Assembly: GCA_029964075.1 (NCBI GenBank)
Contig: CM057135.1
Coordinates: forward strand, 1,225,001 to 1,289,000
DNA from: Patiria pectinifera
Lineage: Eukaryota; Echinodermata; Asteroidea; Valvatida; Asterinidae
Direction of reading: 5' to 3'
Length of the DNA stretch: 64,000 nucleotides
The stretch's first letter is position 1, and each line of letters opens with the position of its first letter. Shown one piece after another: positions 1 to 12,967 of the stretch. Made by a program: the position numbers and the translations under genes. Below the pieces are notes generated by a model that did not search any database, had not been told where the DNA came from, and saw only the letters and a program-made list of their open reading frames with translations.

Positions 1-1210
1 CCAAGATGTTTCAGTTCTTTGGTAAAAATGTTATCCAGTTTGGTTGATTTCCTGTTCTTTATTTATGCCAGTCGCAAGTTCATTAGCAGAGAAGGATTTG
101 ATGAAGCCAATTAGGTCGATGGCGGGGTCTTTCTGGCGGAGCTTGGGTTTCAGTCGCTTATTAGGAGAACGTGGCAGTTTACCATTTAAATAGCAGTTGT
201 TGTGGGCTATTTGGTTGGCGGTGATGTTACAATGCTGTTCACTTGGCTGAGTTTTTTTTTTATATTATACTCCAGGCTTGGAGGCCATATTGGATTCTTG
301 GCCATATTGGTGGTTACCACAAGGGTTTGCCACAAGCTTTGAAGCTGTTCTGATATGGCTGTTATTAATTCCTTCCCAGATGAGATGGCATCGACAGCAA
401 GAGAGACGTTTTCATACATGCGTTTGTATTTCCTGTAAAGTTCAGCACTACGGGATGCTAAGCCTGGGTTGTAATCAGTGCGGCAGCCCGTAGGGATGTT
501 CTTGCACCACCACATCAACAAACCGGTGTCATAGTTATCAGGGGTTGGATCAATGTCAGCTAGATTGTGTTTGAGCTCATTGGTGAAGCCTTCACAGTTG
601 GCCTTACTAAGTTGAAACAGCGGTGGAATAGAATTGTTGCGGAGAGACAGCAGCAGTCACTTTGATTCCAATAGGGCGAAGTCGGGTCTTTGGAATGGGG
701 ACAAGGACCATCTTTTTGCTAAGTGAGGCGATGTTGTGGCTCACAAGGGCTAGAGCAGGGTTGAAACTTTATCTCCAGCCTCCACTGACTTCGACAGTTT
801 CGCATTGTACAGGCATGCAACTGTAACCTCACTAAAAAAGAGGAAATTCCTAAATTCAGAAGACTTTGTACAGTGATTTTCAATTTTGAATGGCAGAAAT
901 GAGAATGAAAAAAGAGGAAATCAGCTGATCCGAGGAAAAGTTGCATGCCTGATTGTGAATAAGGCTCAGTTGACTTGCTTCGGCCAGCGATTCAAAAGCG
1001 TTGACGTCTGTGATGGAATGATAGCCAATGATGCTGCTGTGGCTATTAAATCCCCGATAATTATGCGTGGCTTGGGTTGTTTTGTGGATTGTGGCGGTGG
1101 CATTAGGATGGAAGACCTGGAGGTGCTTAAATCACCTCCGCTCTGGAGTGGCTCGCACCAAAAGCACCATGAAGAAGTGGGGATTGTCCTCAACCAACGA
1201 ACACCCTGAG
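1..1210 (-). pseudogene. Non-LTR retrotransposon (LINE) remnant, endonuclease tail to start of RT
   Basis: Read on the minus strand, frames from about 1210 down to 1 match, in order, the end of an apurinic-type endonuclease domain (a segment reading ITDVNAFESLAEASQL, then PIPKTRLRPIGI), the linker (NIPTGCRTDYNPGLAS) and the region just before the reverse transcriptase fingers (ITANQIAH, then DNIFTKELKHL at the window edge). This order is that of LINE ORF2 proteins. The frame changes several times and stops interrupt it, for instance between the endonuclease and the linker at about 620-720 and near 200-240, so it is dead. The RT catalytic part would lie beyond the left edge. The family assignment rests on remembered motif similarity; the exact clade is not determined. 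Confidence 0.75.
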
Positions 1211-3299
1211 TGAGTGCGGTACTGCAGAGGACACTTTACAACATTTCATATTTAGATGCCAGGCACTAAAGGGTTGGTCATATTTTGGCCCTAAAAGGGG
1301 GGGGGGGGATTTCCCCCCTTTCAACTGTTTCCGCGATACTCTTGAAAAGTTATTTATTTCGCGGCCTGAGCTGTCGTGACTTTTTAGCCTCGAGTCTTGC
1401 ACATCTTTTGATACTAAAAACATAAAATTCGAACCGCAGGTTGCCGCACAGCGAAATATTTTCGGCGCTACCCTCCGTCAAAACTGAATTTCCCCATATT
1501 CGTAGTGTATACATTTGAATTACCATACGTGCTTATGAATATTTAATTAGCCGTAATTCCAAAACCCTTTGACCTACAGTCATGAAATTTCTTGGGTTTG
1601 TTCATGTTAAGTTGTTCTATGCATGTACCCAGTTTCATAATTTTTCGTCACTCGATGGCCGAGGTCATATGGGGGGGGGGGGGGGCGGAATCTGCGTGAG
1701 ATGGTCAAAACAACCCGGCCCTTTTCGGGCAAAAGTGACATTTTCCCATGTTTTCTTCAGCAAAACCCATAAATACATTAAAAATAACATTTATTATAAT
1801 GGAGAAACTCTCAACCAATTACAATATGTGCTCACTTGCCTCGAAAATCTTTGCAAGCCCTTCCGAAAGGCAAATTTTAGGTGAAAATGACCCATGAACT
1901 TTGACCTCAGGTCAAGGTCACTAAAGGTCAATGGAAAAAATGGCAACATCAATTTTCTTGTTCTCAGGACTCATAAGATTACATTTCAATTTCATGTGAA
2001 ACACGTGCAGGAGACTTCTAATGTTTGGTCCAAATCGCCGGTTGAAAAACAAAGACTTTCGCGAGATTTCATGATTTGCAATCACATGTACGCGTGTAAA
2101 CTAACGTAATACGCCGACGTACGTTGGCGATGGCCTGAAAACATTGTGAATAGCACGTGCTAACGCGGTGCAATGAATAACTTATGAATATTAAGCAGAC
2201 CATACTCGAGCTCGACCAATCAGTGGGCGTATGGGTCACAAAGTCACATCGTGTTTGGGTTCCTCGCTCTATGCTTTACAATGGCGACGATCGTTTAGCG
2301 TTGTGAAAGATGGAAGTTGTTGTAAACATTAGGTGTACATCGAATTCTCAAAATATTAGCGACATCACGTTTACGAGATTTTTTTGTAGATGAAGGTTCA
2401 CTCTTTCCTTTGATTACCTCAACATTTGGGAGACTTCCGTCGTTCTCGAAAAAAAACCCCGGGAATTTCACGACCTAATTTTTAGTCGATTCGTGAAATA
2501 ATATCGTCAAAATGCATCGAAATCTTTTCTTTCTTTTTTTTTAGAAAAATGCCTTGATGGATGAATGAAGTATGTCTTCAACTACCCAAAACAACTTTGT
2601 TTGTTTGGATCGGTTGTGGTTTGCCATAAAAAATTGTGAATTTTCTGAAGCCCTTTTTACGGCCATCGTTCGCTGGCCTCGCATTGCTGTCAGTTGTGTG
2701 GACGAGAAAATATAGCAGCTACGCGTAGCACGGCAACTGACTGACCAATACCTGAGCTCAGCACTCCGCACGTCCGTCCCAGACGGTCTCTGAACACGCA
2801 CTGCCGCTCGCGCGCTGAATGTGTGCAACTAGCTCAGTAGCGCTCAAGCGCCCTCTATAGTTAGACAATGATTGCCTGCTCGCACTCGCACCACAGGAAA
2901 TCTCGCTTATTTGCGTTACAATAAGATACGTTAGTCCATACGACATGTTATAATACACGTAGAATTAAATAACGTCATGTTGAATCTGCCCCGTGCTTTT
3001 GAACGGACATTGCACGATTCGAATCGTAACTTCACGCCCGCTTGAGCATTAAACATAGAACGGAACGGTATCCTTAAGGATATTTATTTGTTTAAATAAG
3101 ATGTTTCAACCCACGGTTGTGGCCTCGTGTGCGTCCTGGGAGAAAAAAATAATAAAATACGCGAACGGCGCACGGAGCAGATTCAACATGGCGTAGGCCG
3201 ATATTACCGTAAAAGTATTGGTGATGGACATACAATAATTCGGTTATTGTTTTTTTTTTCTAGTATTAAAATAGGCATTTTGAATTTGTTACAGTGAGA
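1211..3299. other. Non-genic stretch with G-runs and a dispersed repeat
   Basis: No supportable gene. It holds homopolymer G tracts near 1297-1308 and 1671-1685, a dispersed repeat (see 1558-1730), and an AT-rich stretch to 2550. A short CG-richer segment with the frequently seen GCGCCCTCTA motif lies at about 2700-2870. Short open frames on both strands look like chance. Confidence 0.5.
1558..1730 (+). repeat. Dispersed repeat, copy 1 (second copy at 21,510-21,690)
   Basis: The order of words here (CCTTTGAC, ATATTGAGTTG-like region, GATCTATG-like region, TTTAAGAATTTTTC-like region, a long G or C tract, then CCCGGCC) recurs at 21,510-21,690 on the same strand with perhaps two thirds identity. 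Both copies carry a homopolymer G or C run at the same place. It is an old interspersed repeat of unknown class. Confidence 0.45.
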
Positions 3300-3989
3300 T
3301 GCCACCGAAGCGTCGCTGCAAAGGCAATATTCATTGCGGAGATGATGCCACCGCACATAATACATGATATAAACCTCATATTCCTGGCAAAGGACAGGAA
3401 AAATTGAAACAGAAACATGCCAAAATACTAAAAGAAAAATGGTCACGTTGATAGAGCCGACAGGGGACATATATGCGAAGCGTGTTTAAAAAAAGATCTT
3501 TCCTAATAACGTTTATCGCAAGAAGAAACCTGAGGCACCGAAGTTGCTGAACAGTCAGATCCACCTGCAGCGACGTTTGTTTCTAATGGCATGTGGGAAG
3601 GTACCATGCAGGTGGTCAGGAAGCATTTTGAATCTGTGATTCAAAAAGACACTACAAAATTGTATAAAAATGGGCGACCAAGCTTAAATGAACTTGTCGA
3701 CTACAACGCAAAAAAAATGGCTTGAGGACCGCCCATCAGAAATGGTCCAACTGCTTTCTTCTAAGTGTGGTGTGGATGACTTACATGATGATAAAAAATT
3801 ATTTGTTGGCGAAAACGATCGAACAGTGTACATCCGAAATTCGAAATTTATTCTGCTCTTGTCCTTCAGAGAATGCATCCTCTTGTATTCATTGACCTAT
3901 AGGTAAGCAGGCAGTTACAATGCAATGCAAAACAACACCTAGCTCATCCTATAGAACTATTAACCGCTTTCTCACCGAAGAGGCGAGTG

Positions 3990-4538
3990 CAGTGGCGTAG
4001 CCACCGGGGGGGGGGGGGCGCGTGGGGGCGACTGCCCCCCAATAAAACCTTGTCTCCCCAAGTCGCCCCCCCCCCCAACTGAGATTTTGAGTTTCTAAAA
4101 AAATTATCATTGATCTACATGACGCCATGGGCGTCAATCCTGGGGGACAGAGGGACTGGTCCCCCCTCACTTTTTGAAGGGTGGGGGACACAATATTAAA
4201 TGCCCCCCCCCCCCAGATTTTTGAACTTGTGTCTCATTTACAGGGCCCTATTATGTACTACAATGTATCGTTTGCTTAGAAAATATTGGTTAAAGCATGG
4301 AGGAAAGTGGTAAGAAATTGCTTCAGATCACACCACAGAATATCTAGAATCCAGTTTTTTTCGGGGCCCTTAGGCGGGCCCCGAACCCCCACGCCGTAAG
4401 TGCTTCGCGCTTGCATCAGTTCTGATCAAGGTATGCCCCCCCCCCACTTTTGAGAAGCGATTGACGCCCCTACATAACGCCCCCCCCCCATGCAATGTTC
4501 CAGCCCCCCCCCCTGAAAAATTCCTGGCTACGCCACTG
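3990..4538. mobile_element. hAT-like non-autonomous element (MITE)
   Basis: The ends are inverted repeats: CAGTGGCGTAGCCA at 3990 and TGGCTACGCCACTG ending at 4538. A CAGTG terminus is typical of the hAT superfamily. The interior has long C and G runs and no coding capacity. The 8 bases on each side (GGCGAGTG left, GGCGTACA right) match at only four positions, so the expected 8-bp target duplication is not convincing. It sits inside the decayed gene at 3300-8345, between two coding-like blocks. Confidence 0.65.
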
Positions 4539-7500
4539 GGCGTACAACCACCAGATGGTTTTGACAACCAGATAATAGGTAAAACCTACCACATTCAAGG
4601 AGATAACAAGGTTCCTACCTGTGTTATGACAAGTACTGCATATGTGAAGCTGGACGACAGTGATATTCAGTGCAAAAGCTCAAACCCGCGCCCTGGATGT
4701 TGAATGAGCTAACTACAGAACAGAAAGAAGAGTTACCTACCGTGCAGGATAATGAAGACATCAACAATGTATTCCGGGAAACCACGAACACACACATAGC
4801 ATTCCATCTCAAACAAGTGGAAAGTCAGCTGTTGGAAACTTCTTCCGGTAACTTTACTGATTACATTGCTGATCACATCAAACAAGAAACCGAGGCTGAA
4901 AGATGAAGTCTTGTTTAGAGTGTGGAGCGGGAAACGATGTAACTTACCGATACTGCCGGGTGTGTGGTGGTGGACTTCAAAAGTGTAAGGCACCCGATAT
5001 CAGGGAATCGGCTGTCGCCAAGGAACAAGTGACCAACGTAATTTCTTACAAAGAACAAATCCCGGTTCATACGAACAATACTGAAGTTCGCCCCGGAGAA
5101 CCAGAGTTTGTAAATCCCACTGAAACAATTACCAGTGTCATACGAAACATTGGATAGCGTGTAGGCATTGGACGATATGGTGGCCAGAAAAGAGAATGGA
5201 TATTTCTTGAAAGTGACGGATTACCCTACAAAATTGTACGAGACATATGTGACAATGTGTTCATGTGCACGAGATGTGATGTATCATTTTAAGGCCCTGA
5301 CAACTTCGAGTCGCAGAATGAGCACCGTTGCATCATACTCGACAGAGAAAACTGTTGTACAACTAGTTAGTTAGAGAGTTAGAAAATTCGACCGGGTTGT
5401 CCCGGTTGTTGGCTTGTTACACCTCGAAATGAACGCAGTAAGAGCTTTTATTTCTTTGAACTGGAACGTGTTTGCCAGTACGTTTGCTTTCGTTGTGGGG
5501 TTCGAAAGTCAAAAGGCCCAGTTATATTGCCGCAAATGTAGCGATCACCACAAGACTTGGGATTTTCTCGAGATTGTTCACATCGCCATGACGGAGGGGC
5601 TTCTTCTGACTTACTTGAAATGTTGTAAGCAAAACGACAAGCCAATTTCTGGGCTGAGACTACAATAGATCCCAACTACAACCATATGCAGCATATGGTT
5701 CTGGGTTATCTCCATGCCCTTATGCTGTTCCGGACTGGCGTCAGGCATAATTCCACCATGGCGATCCAGGCAGGATTGATGAGACTGGCTCCATTATTCT
5801 ATGGAAGGAATTATCCCAGGTATCAAGAGATTTTATATCGCGACCTGCATGATCAGGTGAAGTTTTAAGTCTTACCATGCACACAAGCTAATGACGAGTT
5901 TTATTTGTATTTCATTTTAAAACATTTTTATTGCACAACGAATACAAGTAAACAATACAATTTTTTTAAAAGTGATGGCAAAAATGCTGCCAATCACTAA
6001 ATGCATTAAGAGGTGTTTTTTTTTGGTAAACCCTATTCAACATTTTTTCACCTCATTCAAGAAAATGATCAAAACATATCCGTTTCAACATCAATCTATT
6101 TTTCTTTCAGTATTTGTGGCTATTATTTATTTAATTCATGTATTTTCATTATTTGTTATTGCTTAGAGCGTCTTCAAATGCTGATTATTATTATTATTTA
6201 TATAATATTTTATATTATATAATATGTACAGGTTGTGATGCCAACTGAACTTCGAGAGGCGTTGTACCGGACATTCACCTTCAGTAGGACCGGAAAAGCA
6301 GGCCACTACCAAGGTGGTGATGCATAGTGGAATTCCAGCGTTATGAAAGCATTGCCTCCTGGGAATGTTCAGGGCAAACGAATGGTATGTTGGTTATGGA
6401 CTTTCGGCCCACTTTAACACCTACACAAAACGCGTGCGCCCAGTAGTCGCAATCATCTACTTGACATCCCATCCATTCTGACTCCCGTTTCTTCTCCCTT
6501 CTAAGATCTATTTCGGCTTTGCTCAGCCAGATAACTCGGCAGACCTTGCAGCGGGAGACTGCTTGGGTTTAGGGATGGTGGCTTTCTTTTTTCTTCCAGG
6601 CAAACCAAATGACAGATGGAAGACTTGTTGGTGAAGGGGTGCCTCCATTGTGGTGGGAACAGCTGCAGGGGCTTCTCAGTGGGCGTGTTGTTGCAAGCTA
6701 CGCGACTACTTTGCCAAGAAGGGACCAAACTTTCCCCTTGCTGAATCCCGATGTTGCGAAACTGTTTTTTTCTGGTGCACGGCTGTGGTAACCGTAATAT
6801 CTCCGATTTCCAAAATACATATCGATACCGACTTTTGCATTGCATAGGGTAGGATGTGGATAGACTCGCCCTGTATGAATAAAGAAAACATGTCATCACT
6901 CAAAACATCAGTGTGCTAAGGTCTTATATTTATTATTTGTTTTTAAAATTATGCATAACCGATTAATGTGTTTTGATTTGTTTGTCTTTTTTGCACCTCT
7001 GTAGGTACGACACGCCACCATGCACAATGTCGGATGCTCGACGATAAACAAGCCAGACAGTCAGTGCGAAAGTTAAGCTCAAAGGCAGTTGGCCGTGTTA
7101 GGGCTATATTTCGTAAAAACGACTATTTATCTAACCCTCATTCACAAACACCACCATCACACAAGGGCATTACCAAAAGGGTTGACATGAGTGGCTACCT
7201 TGTAGACTACGTGATTAAAGCACGTGATCTTAGGATCCGTTACATAGCTAACAAGAAAAGAGGACAGGAGCAAAAGAATGAATTAATACCAGTCACGAAA
7301 GAAGAAGCAGAGGTTGCTGAGAGAATCTATACTATAATTCCAGGAATCTCTGTCTGTCTGTCTATCTGTATTTCGATTATCTCTAGAACCGGGCACCGTA
7401 CAAATCGGCGGGTATATTGCTCGGGACCACAGAATGTGCAGTGCCAAGTTGGAAGTGGTTTGGACGAGCGGTTCTCGAAAAAGCTGCAAAAAGCAGCATT

Positions 7501-7639
7501 TTCTGAGGCAAACGTGGCAGTATATAGCTTAGAACATAACACCACGCACTGCCGTTCTTTTCAATTGTTTACGTCATGTAAAGCTAAAGCGCGTGTGCTC
7601 AATATGACGCAACGCCACGCGCGCGTATGGCACTACTGA

Positions 7640-8160
7640 GTTGTGTGATGTCACAATTAACACTGCACGCGTGTACGTGTGCAAAGAGCATAGATATAGA
7701 ATAAAAAGTATTTTTATTCTAGAATAAAAAGTCTTTTTATTATATATCTATGGCAAAGATATAGGATAAATGTCTTTTTATTCTATATCTATGGCAAAGA
7801 GCTAGCTGACCTTCATTGGGGGCTATTCCATTATCAACAATGGGTACTTCACGGGGGGGGGGGGCTATTCCATTACCAAAAATGGGATAAACAATAGCAC
7901 AGTTTGTTCTACGTTTTCTTACTATAATTCCGTCCACATTAAAAAAAATGCGTTCAACCTGTGAGTGTGCGTGTGCGTTCAACCTGTGAAAACAACACCA
8001 TTGAATCGAGTGCGTTGTTTGCATGAGAAGTTCTCAAAAACGCTGCAAAAAGCAACCAATACCAGCGGCCAAGCAATTTGCCCTTCCCGAACATGCACAT
8101 TTTAGACGGGCACTGCATTAGTTCAATCTAAAACAGTAAAAAAGATAAATAAACTTATTG
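7640..8160. other. AT-rich spacer with short inverted and direct repeats
   Basis: From 7690 to 7795 the words TATAGAATAAAAAG and CTTTTTATTCTATATC alternate and can fold back on each other. The phrase TATCTATGGCAAAG occurs twice. A G-run follows at 7853-7862. GCGTTCAACCTGTGA is repeated at about 7950 and 7976. No gene seen. Confidence 0.4.
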
Positions 8161-8345
8161 TAGAAGCCATGGATCAACTTTCAAAGGGCACTGCTTCTGT
8201 TATGGAAGATGACTATATGAAGAATGTCAAGCACAAGGCTAGCAAAGGAAAACTATTCAAGTTTTTTCATCGCATCCAAGAAGAACTGGCAAACGAAGCT
8301 GAAGTATCAGTTGAAGAGGTCAATGAAGATGCGGATGACGAGCAT

Positions 8346-8806
8346 TAGCATGATGTACCAAGGTAATCTACAGGAAAAAAAATCCCCAATGAATTTTCAA
8401 AGTCAGGTCCTTTATTATTAAGTTTGCCTAATATTTTACTTACAAGCTGAAGCAGACGATCTTTTTTGTGGGAAAGCACCTTCTGCCTTTTCTGATGTCC
8501 TGGATGTAGCATTGGGGAAGTTTTGACCAGAAACGCCGTTTCCCTATGACAGCTTACTGCACTGTAGGCCTGTCGTCATTGTCTGGCATGTCTTATGAGG
8601 AAGAAGAGTAAAGTTCCAGGAAAATGTGGAAACTCTATTAGTATGAAATCACATTTCAATAAGACACTTATTTTGTACAAAATGTAATGAAACGTGAAAA
8701 TATATAAGTTTCATTTGTTCTACACACAATTATGTAGGCCTAACTTATATAAAACAAATTCTAGATTTATCATGGACACCCGCTTTCGGGTCTCTGTTTT
8801 TCCATT
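8346..8806. other. Spacer without a recognised gene
   Basis: Follows the last coding-like block of the decayed gene (stop TAG at about 8345). AT-rich; no convincing frame or repeat. Confidence 0.4.
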
Positions 8807-9085
8807 TCAGGGTTGGTTCTGCCTTATCTTCTTCGTTTCTTCTCGTCTCTTCTTCCACAGAGCATGCTCGGCAGCATGCTCTTTCTGGCCACTACCTTGG
8901 TCTGCCTGGTCTACAATTTGGATTAATAGATGTCCCATCCTCAAGTTGCACAATTTCTCGAATATCTTGGTGTTCTTGAAAAAGGGGGTATTGCCAATAT
9001 TGCCATTTAGGTTGACCTGTGTACTACTAGCCAGTTCATTTTCTTTTCGTAGGCCAACAAGGTGTTTTAGATCCTCAATGTCCAC
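8807..9085 (-). CDS. Candidate minus-strand exon or gene fragment, unknown product
   Basis: A 92-residue minus-strand frame with balanced, hydrophilic, protein-like composition. It starts MDIEDLKHLVGLRKENELAS and ends in a lysine/arginine-rich helix (KKRREETKKIRQNQ). Just upstream on the minus strand, TATTATTCAG at about 9094 is a plausible splice acceptor, and the frame is open from there. No clear donor at the 3' side. I do not recognise the family. It is better than neighbouring frames in composition, but a chance frame or a transposon fragment is possible. Confidence 0.35.
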   Translation of the reverse strand: MDIEDLKHLVGLRKENELASSTQVNLNGNIGNTPFFKNTKIFEKLCNLRMGHLLIQIVDQADQGSGQKEHAAEHALWKKRREETKKIRQNQP

Positions 9086-9099
9086 CGTACCTGAATAAT

Positions 9100-12000
9100 A
9101 TTAAAATTTAATTTACATTATGGAAGCTACAAATGTGCGTTGTTAGTCTATCACCGTTTATTGTCATCATAATCGGACAATCGATGATGTCAATTATGGA
9201 TTCTTCACATCACTGCCACTGCCATGACTACCCATTAAGTAATAGTCAGTCATGCCAGTGCTGTCATGGTTGTAGGCATATTAAATTTGCCCCTAAGCTT
9301 ATGCAAAAAATATACCCATATTTCAGTCTGATATAATAACATTTTACTAGCTGCCAAGGATCCTTATGAATTTGGTAATTTCTCAAGCCCAACCAATCCA
9401 GAATTTCCTCTTTGCCATAAATAGTAACCAAGTTAATTCTTTCCTGCTCAGAAACGCGATTCCTCCATTAATTAGTGCGCCCTCTACAGTTCGGTTGAAT
9501 TAATAAAGAATTCACAAGTTTAAAATTATTGTTTTTTCATTTTTTGTTCTCTGATATTCCTAAGAAAGTGTTTAATTAAGAAAGTGTTTAATTCATTTCG
9601 ATTTATTCAGACTCGTTTATATGGGGTTTTTAATGGGAATAAATGATCAAGTTATAATAGTTCTTTCCCACGATCGGAAGAGCTTTTGCAGGGACGCCTT
9701 CAGGGGGTCGATCATGCTGAACACGATGCTGCTATCGCAGATTCCCGACAGCGTACCGTTTGGCCCGCACGGACGGTGTGATACAACTATGACAATCCGA
9801 CCATACAAGGATGGATGTGTCAGACTATGCTACGATGTCCGACAATAGTAGGATGTCCGGAAAAATGTATGTTCGCCCGTACTGTTTATTGCCAAAAATG
9901 CACAATTTAAAATTTACACTTTCTCAGTTGCAACTGACGTACGTGTATGCAAGAAACGTTAAGTTGAGATTTCTGCCATGCAGTACGGAACAACAATAAA
10001 GAAAAACAATTCCAGCAGCTGATAGAAGTGTTCAGTTACCATGATCACCACATGCACATATTTAATTTGACAAACACGTTCATCAAATGTGCATGTAGCT
10101 CTGAACCCATAGCTTATGCGAAATGAATATGTCGCCGTGGAGATACCAGAACAAATCAAGAATAGTCATGTCTTGTGAAAGTTGAAAGGTATAGATTTTT
10201 CACGCTATTTTAAAACACTTTTTCACAGAAATTCACAAACTCTAACATTCAATTTCGCCCGAGAAAAATTTTCCACGCTTTTAACACTAACAATTAGTCA
10301 ATTACCATTCAATTTCAAAGTTTGGTCAACCTCTTTAGTAACCGGGTCGAGAATATTCGTCACTACATATCAAATTCGTCTAAGCTGTTGCTGAATGGCA
10401 GCATTCAGTGATCGAATTCGTCTTATATACATGTAAATCAATTAGACGAATTTAATTTCTGAATGACAATGTTTGGCGTAGACGAGACGAAACTGAATAC
10501 AGTGACGAAAACGTGTGTTCATCGTTTGAATTTGCTTAAACTGAATTTGAAATTGTATGACAACAGATTTAATTAAACATTGGAAGAGCACTAAATCGAT
10601 GTTAATGGACAAATTTGAATATTAGAAATAGTCGATAAACGTTTTAAAATAGCAGGGAAAACTTATATTAACTGGCAAGCACTCATTGCGCGCGAAAATG
10701 TTTCTGTGTCAATTGTGGGCGCTATTTGTTACGTTATTCTCATGTAGAGTTTTCAGCGTTTTTATCCCAGATTTTCTCATTCTCAAACAAACTGTGGATC
10801 GGGGAACAAAGTTTTTTTCGATACGGTACATCATAAACTACATGTCTGGAAAGTTTTATAAAATTCAGCGGACCAGATCGCGTATCTCGAAAACTAAAGC
10901 GTTTTCGGGCTCTCGTCCGACGGACTATCTGTTGCATTTAATAGATGTGTTGAAAGCATTTGCATGATCATTGGTCTTCCAATGCTTTCTGCATAAAAAC
11001 ATAAAAAAATAAAATCACCTCAGTATAATACATACACTAACTAGCCCTATGTACTCATTGAGGCAGAATAATGATAATGTGGAATCAACCAATTACAAAG
11101 CAAAGAATCATCAACAGACATGACAGAAGATTCCTTGCAACTGAGTATCCATACAAATACTTGAAGTAACATTTACTAGGGTCAAGCATATGCCAACAAT
11201 ATTCCTGTATGAATTTGGAATGCCCACACAGAAGAGTCCATGCATTGCAATGGCTAAATCAGTAACCGAAATTATACTTTATAGTGACACAATACACTAT
11301 AATAAGGTGTCAGTCACAATCTAACATGGACAAAAGTCGTACTTACTCTTAGAGTAATCACCATTTTGAAGTCTCAAAAAGAATTTCTCTCAGCTGCCAG
11401 TCCCAGCTTGCATGCACATTCCTCAATGCATGCACATACTACACACCATACCCTCACATGCTGTAGTTAATGCACACACACGCACACCCATGCCATGTAT
11501 TGTACATGTACAATGTTCAAGGCCGCTGCATGCCCCTGGTTGACCGGTGATGTAGCAGTGAGCAACAACTGCAATGCTTGAATGTGCTTACCGATGGAAA
11601 AATATGCACAATTAGACTACGATTTGTACATCAGCTGGTGCCCAAACAGCACCAATATTGACTCGACTAACTTGTAAATCAGTGGAAATCGAAACAGTTG
11701 GATATAACGGCCACAATTGAAACGAAAATATAGTTCCAAACGGCGGTTGGTGATGGCAGCCGATATAGTCTGGTTCCCCGACTCAACGACGCAGTTGCGG
11801 ATAACGTTAAATGCTGAGTCAGGGACCAAAATAGTGTGTAGGTTCAGCCAATGAGATTGCCGTAAATAAGTAAATTCGAATTTGGTGTCGGGAGTTGCAG
11901 CTCAGGCAAAATTAAATACAAAAAATGTAATGTAAAAAAAAAAAATCAAAAATATATATTGTGACATAGGCCTATTTATAGAAAAAAGAAACACTGTTGA

Positions 12001-12339
12001 CCACAAATGCAATGGATAACTACATGTATATATAAAGGTCACATGACCATCATTTATAATCAGACTGAGGCCCACTTGCGACTCAGTTGGGAAGATGTGA
12101 ACAGAAGTTGCCCAAGTTGCCCAGCTTGTAACCAAGTGGGTCCTAGTCGCAACATTTTTGCCCAGATCCTGCCCAATTGGAACCCATTTGTGACAATTGG
12201 GGCCCAATTGCCCTGTCAAAAACCCAACTGGGTCCAAATTCTTTTGCTAGCTGGGAATATATATGAAAATAATACTCATCGTGCCTCACACCTCAATTTT
12301 AGGGGGTGGGGTGTTAAAAATGATTTTTTTTTAAAGTGT
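9100..12339. other. Long non-genic stretch
   Basis: AT-rich with no frame I can support. It contains scattered short words around ATTCGTC/GACGAAT at 10,370-10,500, CA-rich stretches (GCACACACACGCACACC at about 11,475), and at 12,080-12,240 many imperfect copies of CCCAATTGG/CCCAACTGGG. A minus-strand frame at 11,617-11,829 is unremarkable. Confidence 0.45.
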
Positions 12340-12409
12340 CCATTTTTGCTAATTTTAATTTCATCTGTCTATTGTGCTCAGCTAAAGCTTTACCCTGCTG
12401 AATTCGTTT

Positions 12410-12967
12410 TTAGTCTTGGTCACTCTCGTTGCCGTCGGTGATGACGCTGTTTTTATCGGTTGGGGTGTCTCTGTCTCTGCTGGTTGAGCTGCAGGCGTTG
12501 CTGTCGCTGTTTTCTGATCTTCCATTTATTATATTAGGTTTATTAAATTTCAAATGTTTTGGTGTGATAATCGTAGCAACTAGGGGTGATATTAAAGTCC
12601 CGTACTTGTAATAAACGTCGCTCAACATACCAGCCATACTCGCGCTTATAATAGGATCAGAACTCAAGTCGTTGGTGAGTTCTTCTTTAGAATCTATAGT
12701 GACGTTATATCCTAAAACTTGTACGGGTGTAACAACAGCTAACACTCCCGAAAATAGACTTAAAGTGTATTTACCAACGGTTTTAACAATTTCATTTCCA
12801 AATTTAGTTTCGAGTTCTTTACTGTCAAGAGCTTCGATATGTTTAACGGTGTATTCCTTTCCCAAGTACTTTCTAGAGTTTCCGGCTGCTACGTCACTGC
12901 ACAAACGGTCTTTGTGTTCTGCGTTGTGATCTTGTTCGTTCGTTAAAGCACGTTTTAGGTCCTCCAT
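12410..12967 (-). CDS. Polinton conserved protein of unknown function, intact
   Basis: An open frame of 185 residues starting at an ATG in the context TAATTAAATGG. The N-terminal half is charged (MEDLKRALTNEQDHN). Around residues 60-115 there are hydrophobic helices (VGKYTLSLFSGVLAVVTP; DPIISASMAGMLSDVYYKYG). The C-terminus is a Ser/Asn/Asp-rich tail ending NESDQD. The copy C counterpart (46,902-47,481) is broken, so this is the better copy. No catalytic motif is visible, and a structural or membrane-associated role is a guess. It lies directly downstream of the ATPase remnant, the same order as in copy C. Confidence 0.6.
   Translation of the reverse strand: MEDLKRALTNEQDHNAEHKDRLCSDVAAGNSRKYLGKEYTVKHIEALDSKELETKFGNEIVKTVGKYTLSLFSGVLAVVTPVQVLGYNVTIDSKEELTNDLSSDPIISASMAGMLSDVYYKYGTLISPLVATIITPKHLKFNKPNIINGRSENSDSNACSSTSRDRDTPTDKNSVITDGNESDQD

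Larger units (their letters stand above)
3300..8345 (+). pseudogene. Decayed multi-segment gene with a zinc ribbon (transposon-related family?)
   Basis: A series of plus-strand coding-like blocks. They begin near 3302 (MPPKRRCKGNIH), include a CxxC block (HICEACLKKDL, about 3466), a block at 3688-3906, then 4540-4700, 4670-4906, 4903-5157, 5170-5868, 6235-6480, 7034-7330 and 8169-8345. Block 4903-5157 carries a zinc ribbon C-x2-C-x10-C-x2-C (residues 4, 7, 18, 21), and its ATG overlaps the stop of the preceding frame. Block 5414-5868 contains RCGVRKSKG-like and LFYGRNYPRYQ motifs. I recall the latter from long, uncharacterised, multi-copy invertebrate proteins (possibly annotated DUF6589), but am not certain. 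Frames switch between blocks, with internal stops near 5290, 5370 and 5550. A hAT-like MITE interrupts it at 3990. Some changes may be introns; for example CTGTAG precedes 7004. Function unknown. Confidence 0.5.

Noticed and set aside
6501..6903. Minus-strand frames of 132 and 65 residues
   Set aside because: They lie antisense to the decayed plus-strand gene region and have no recognisable motif.
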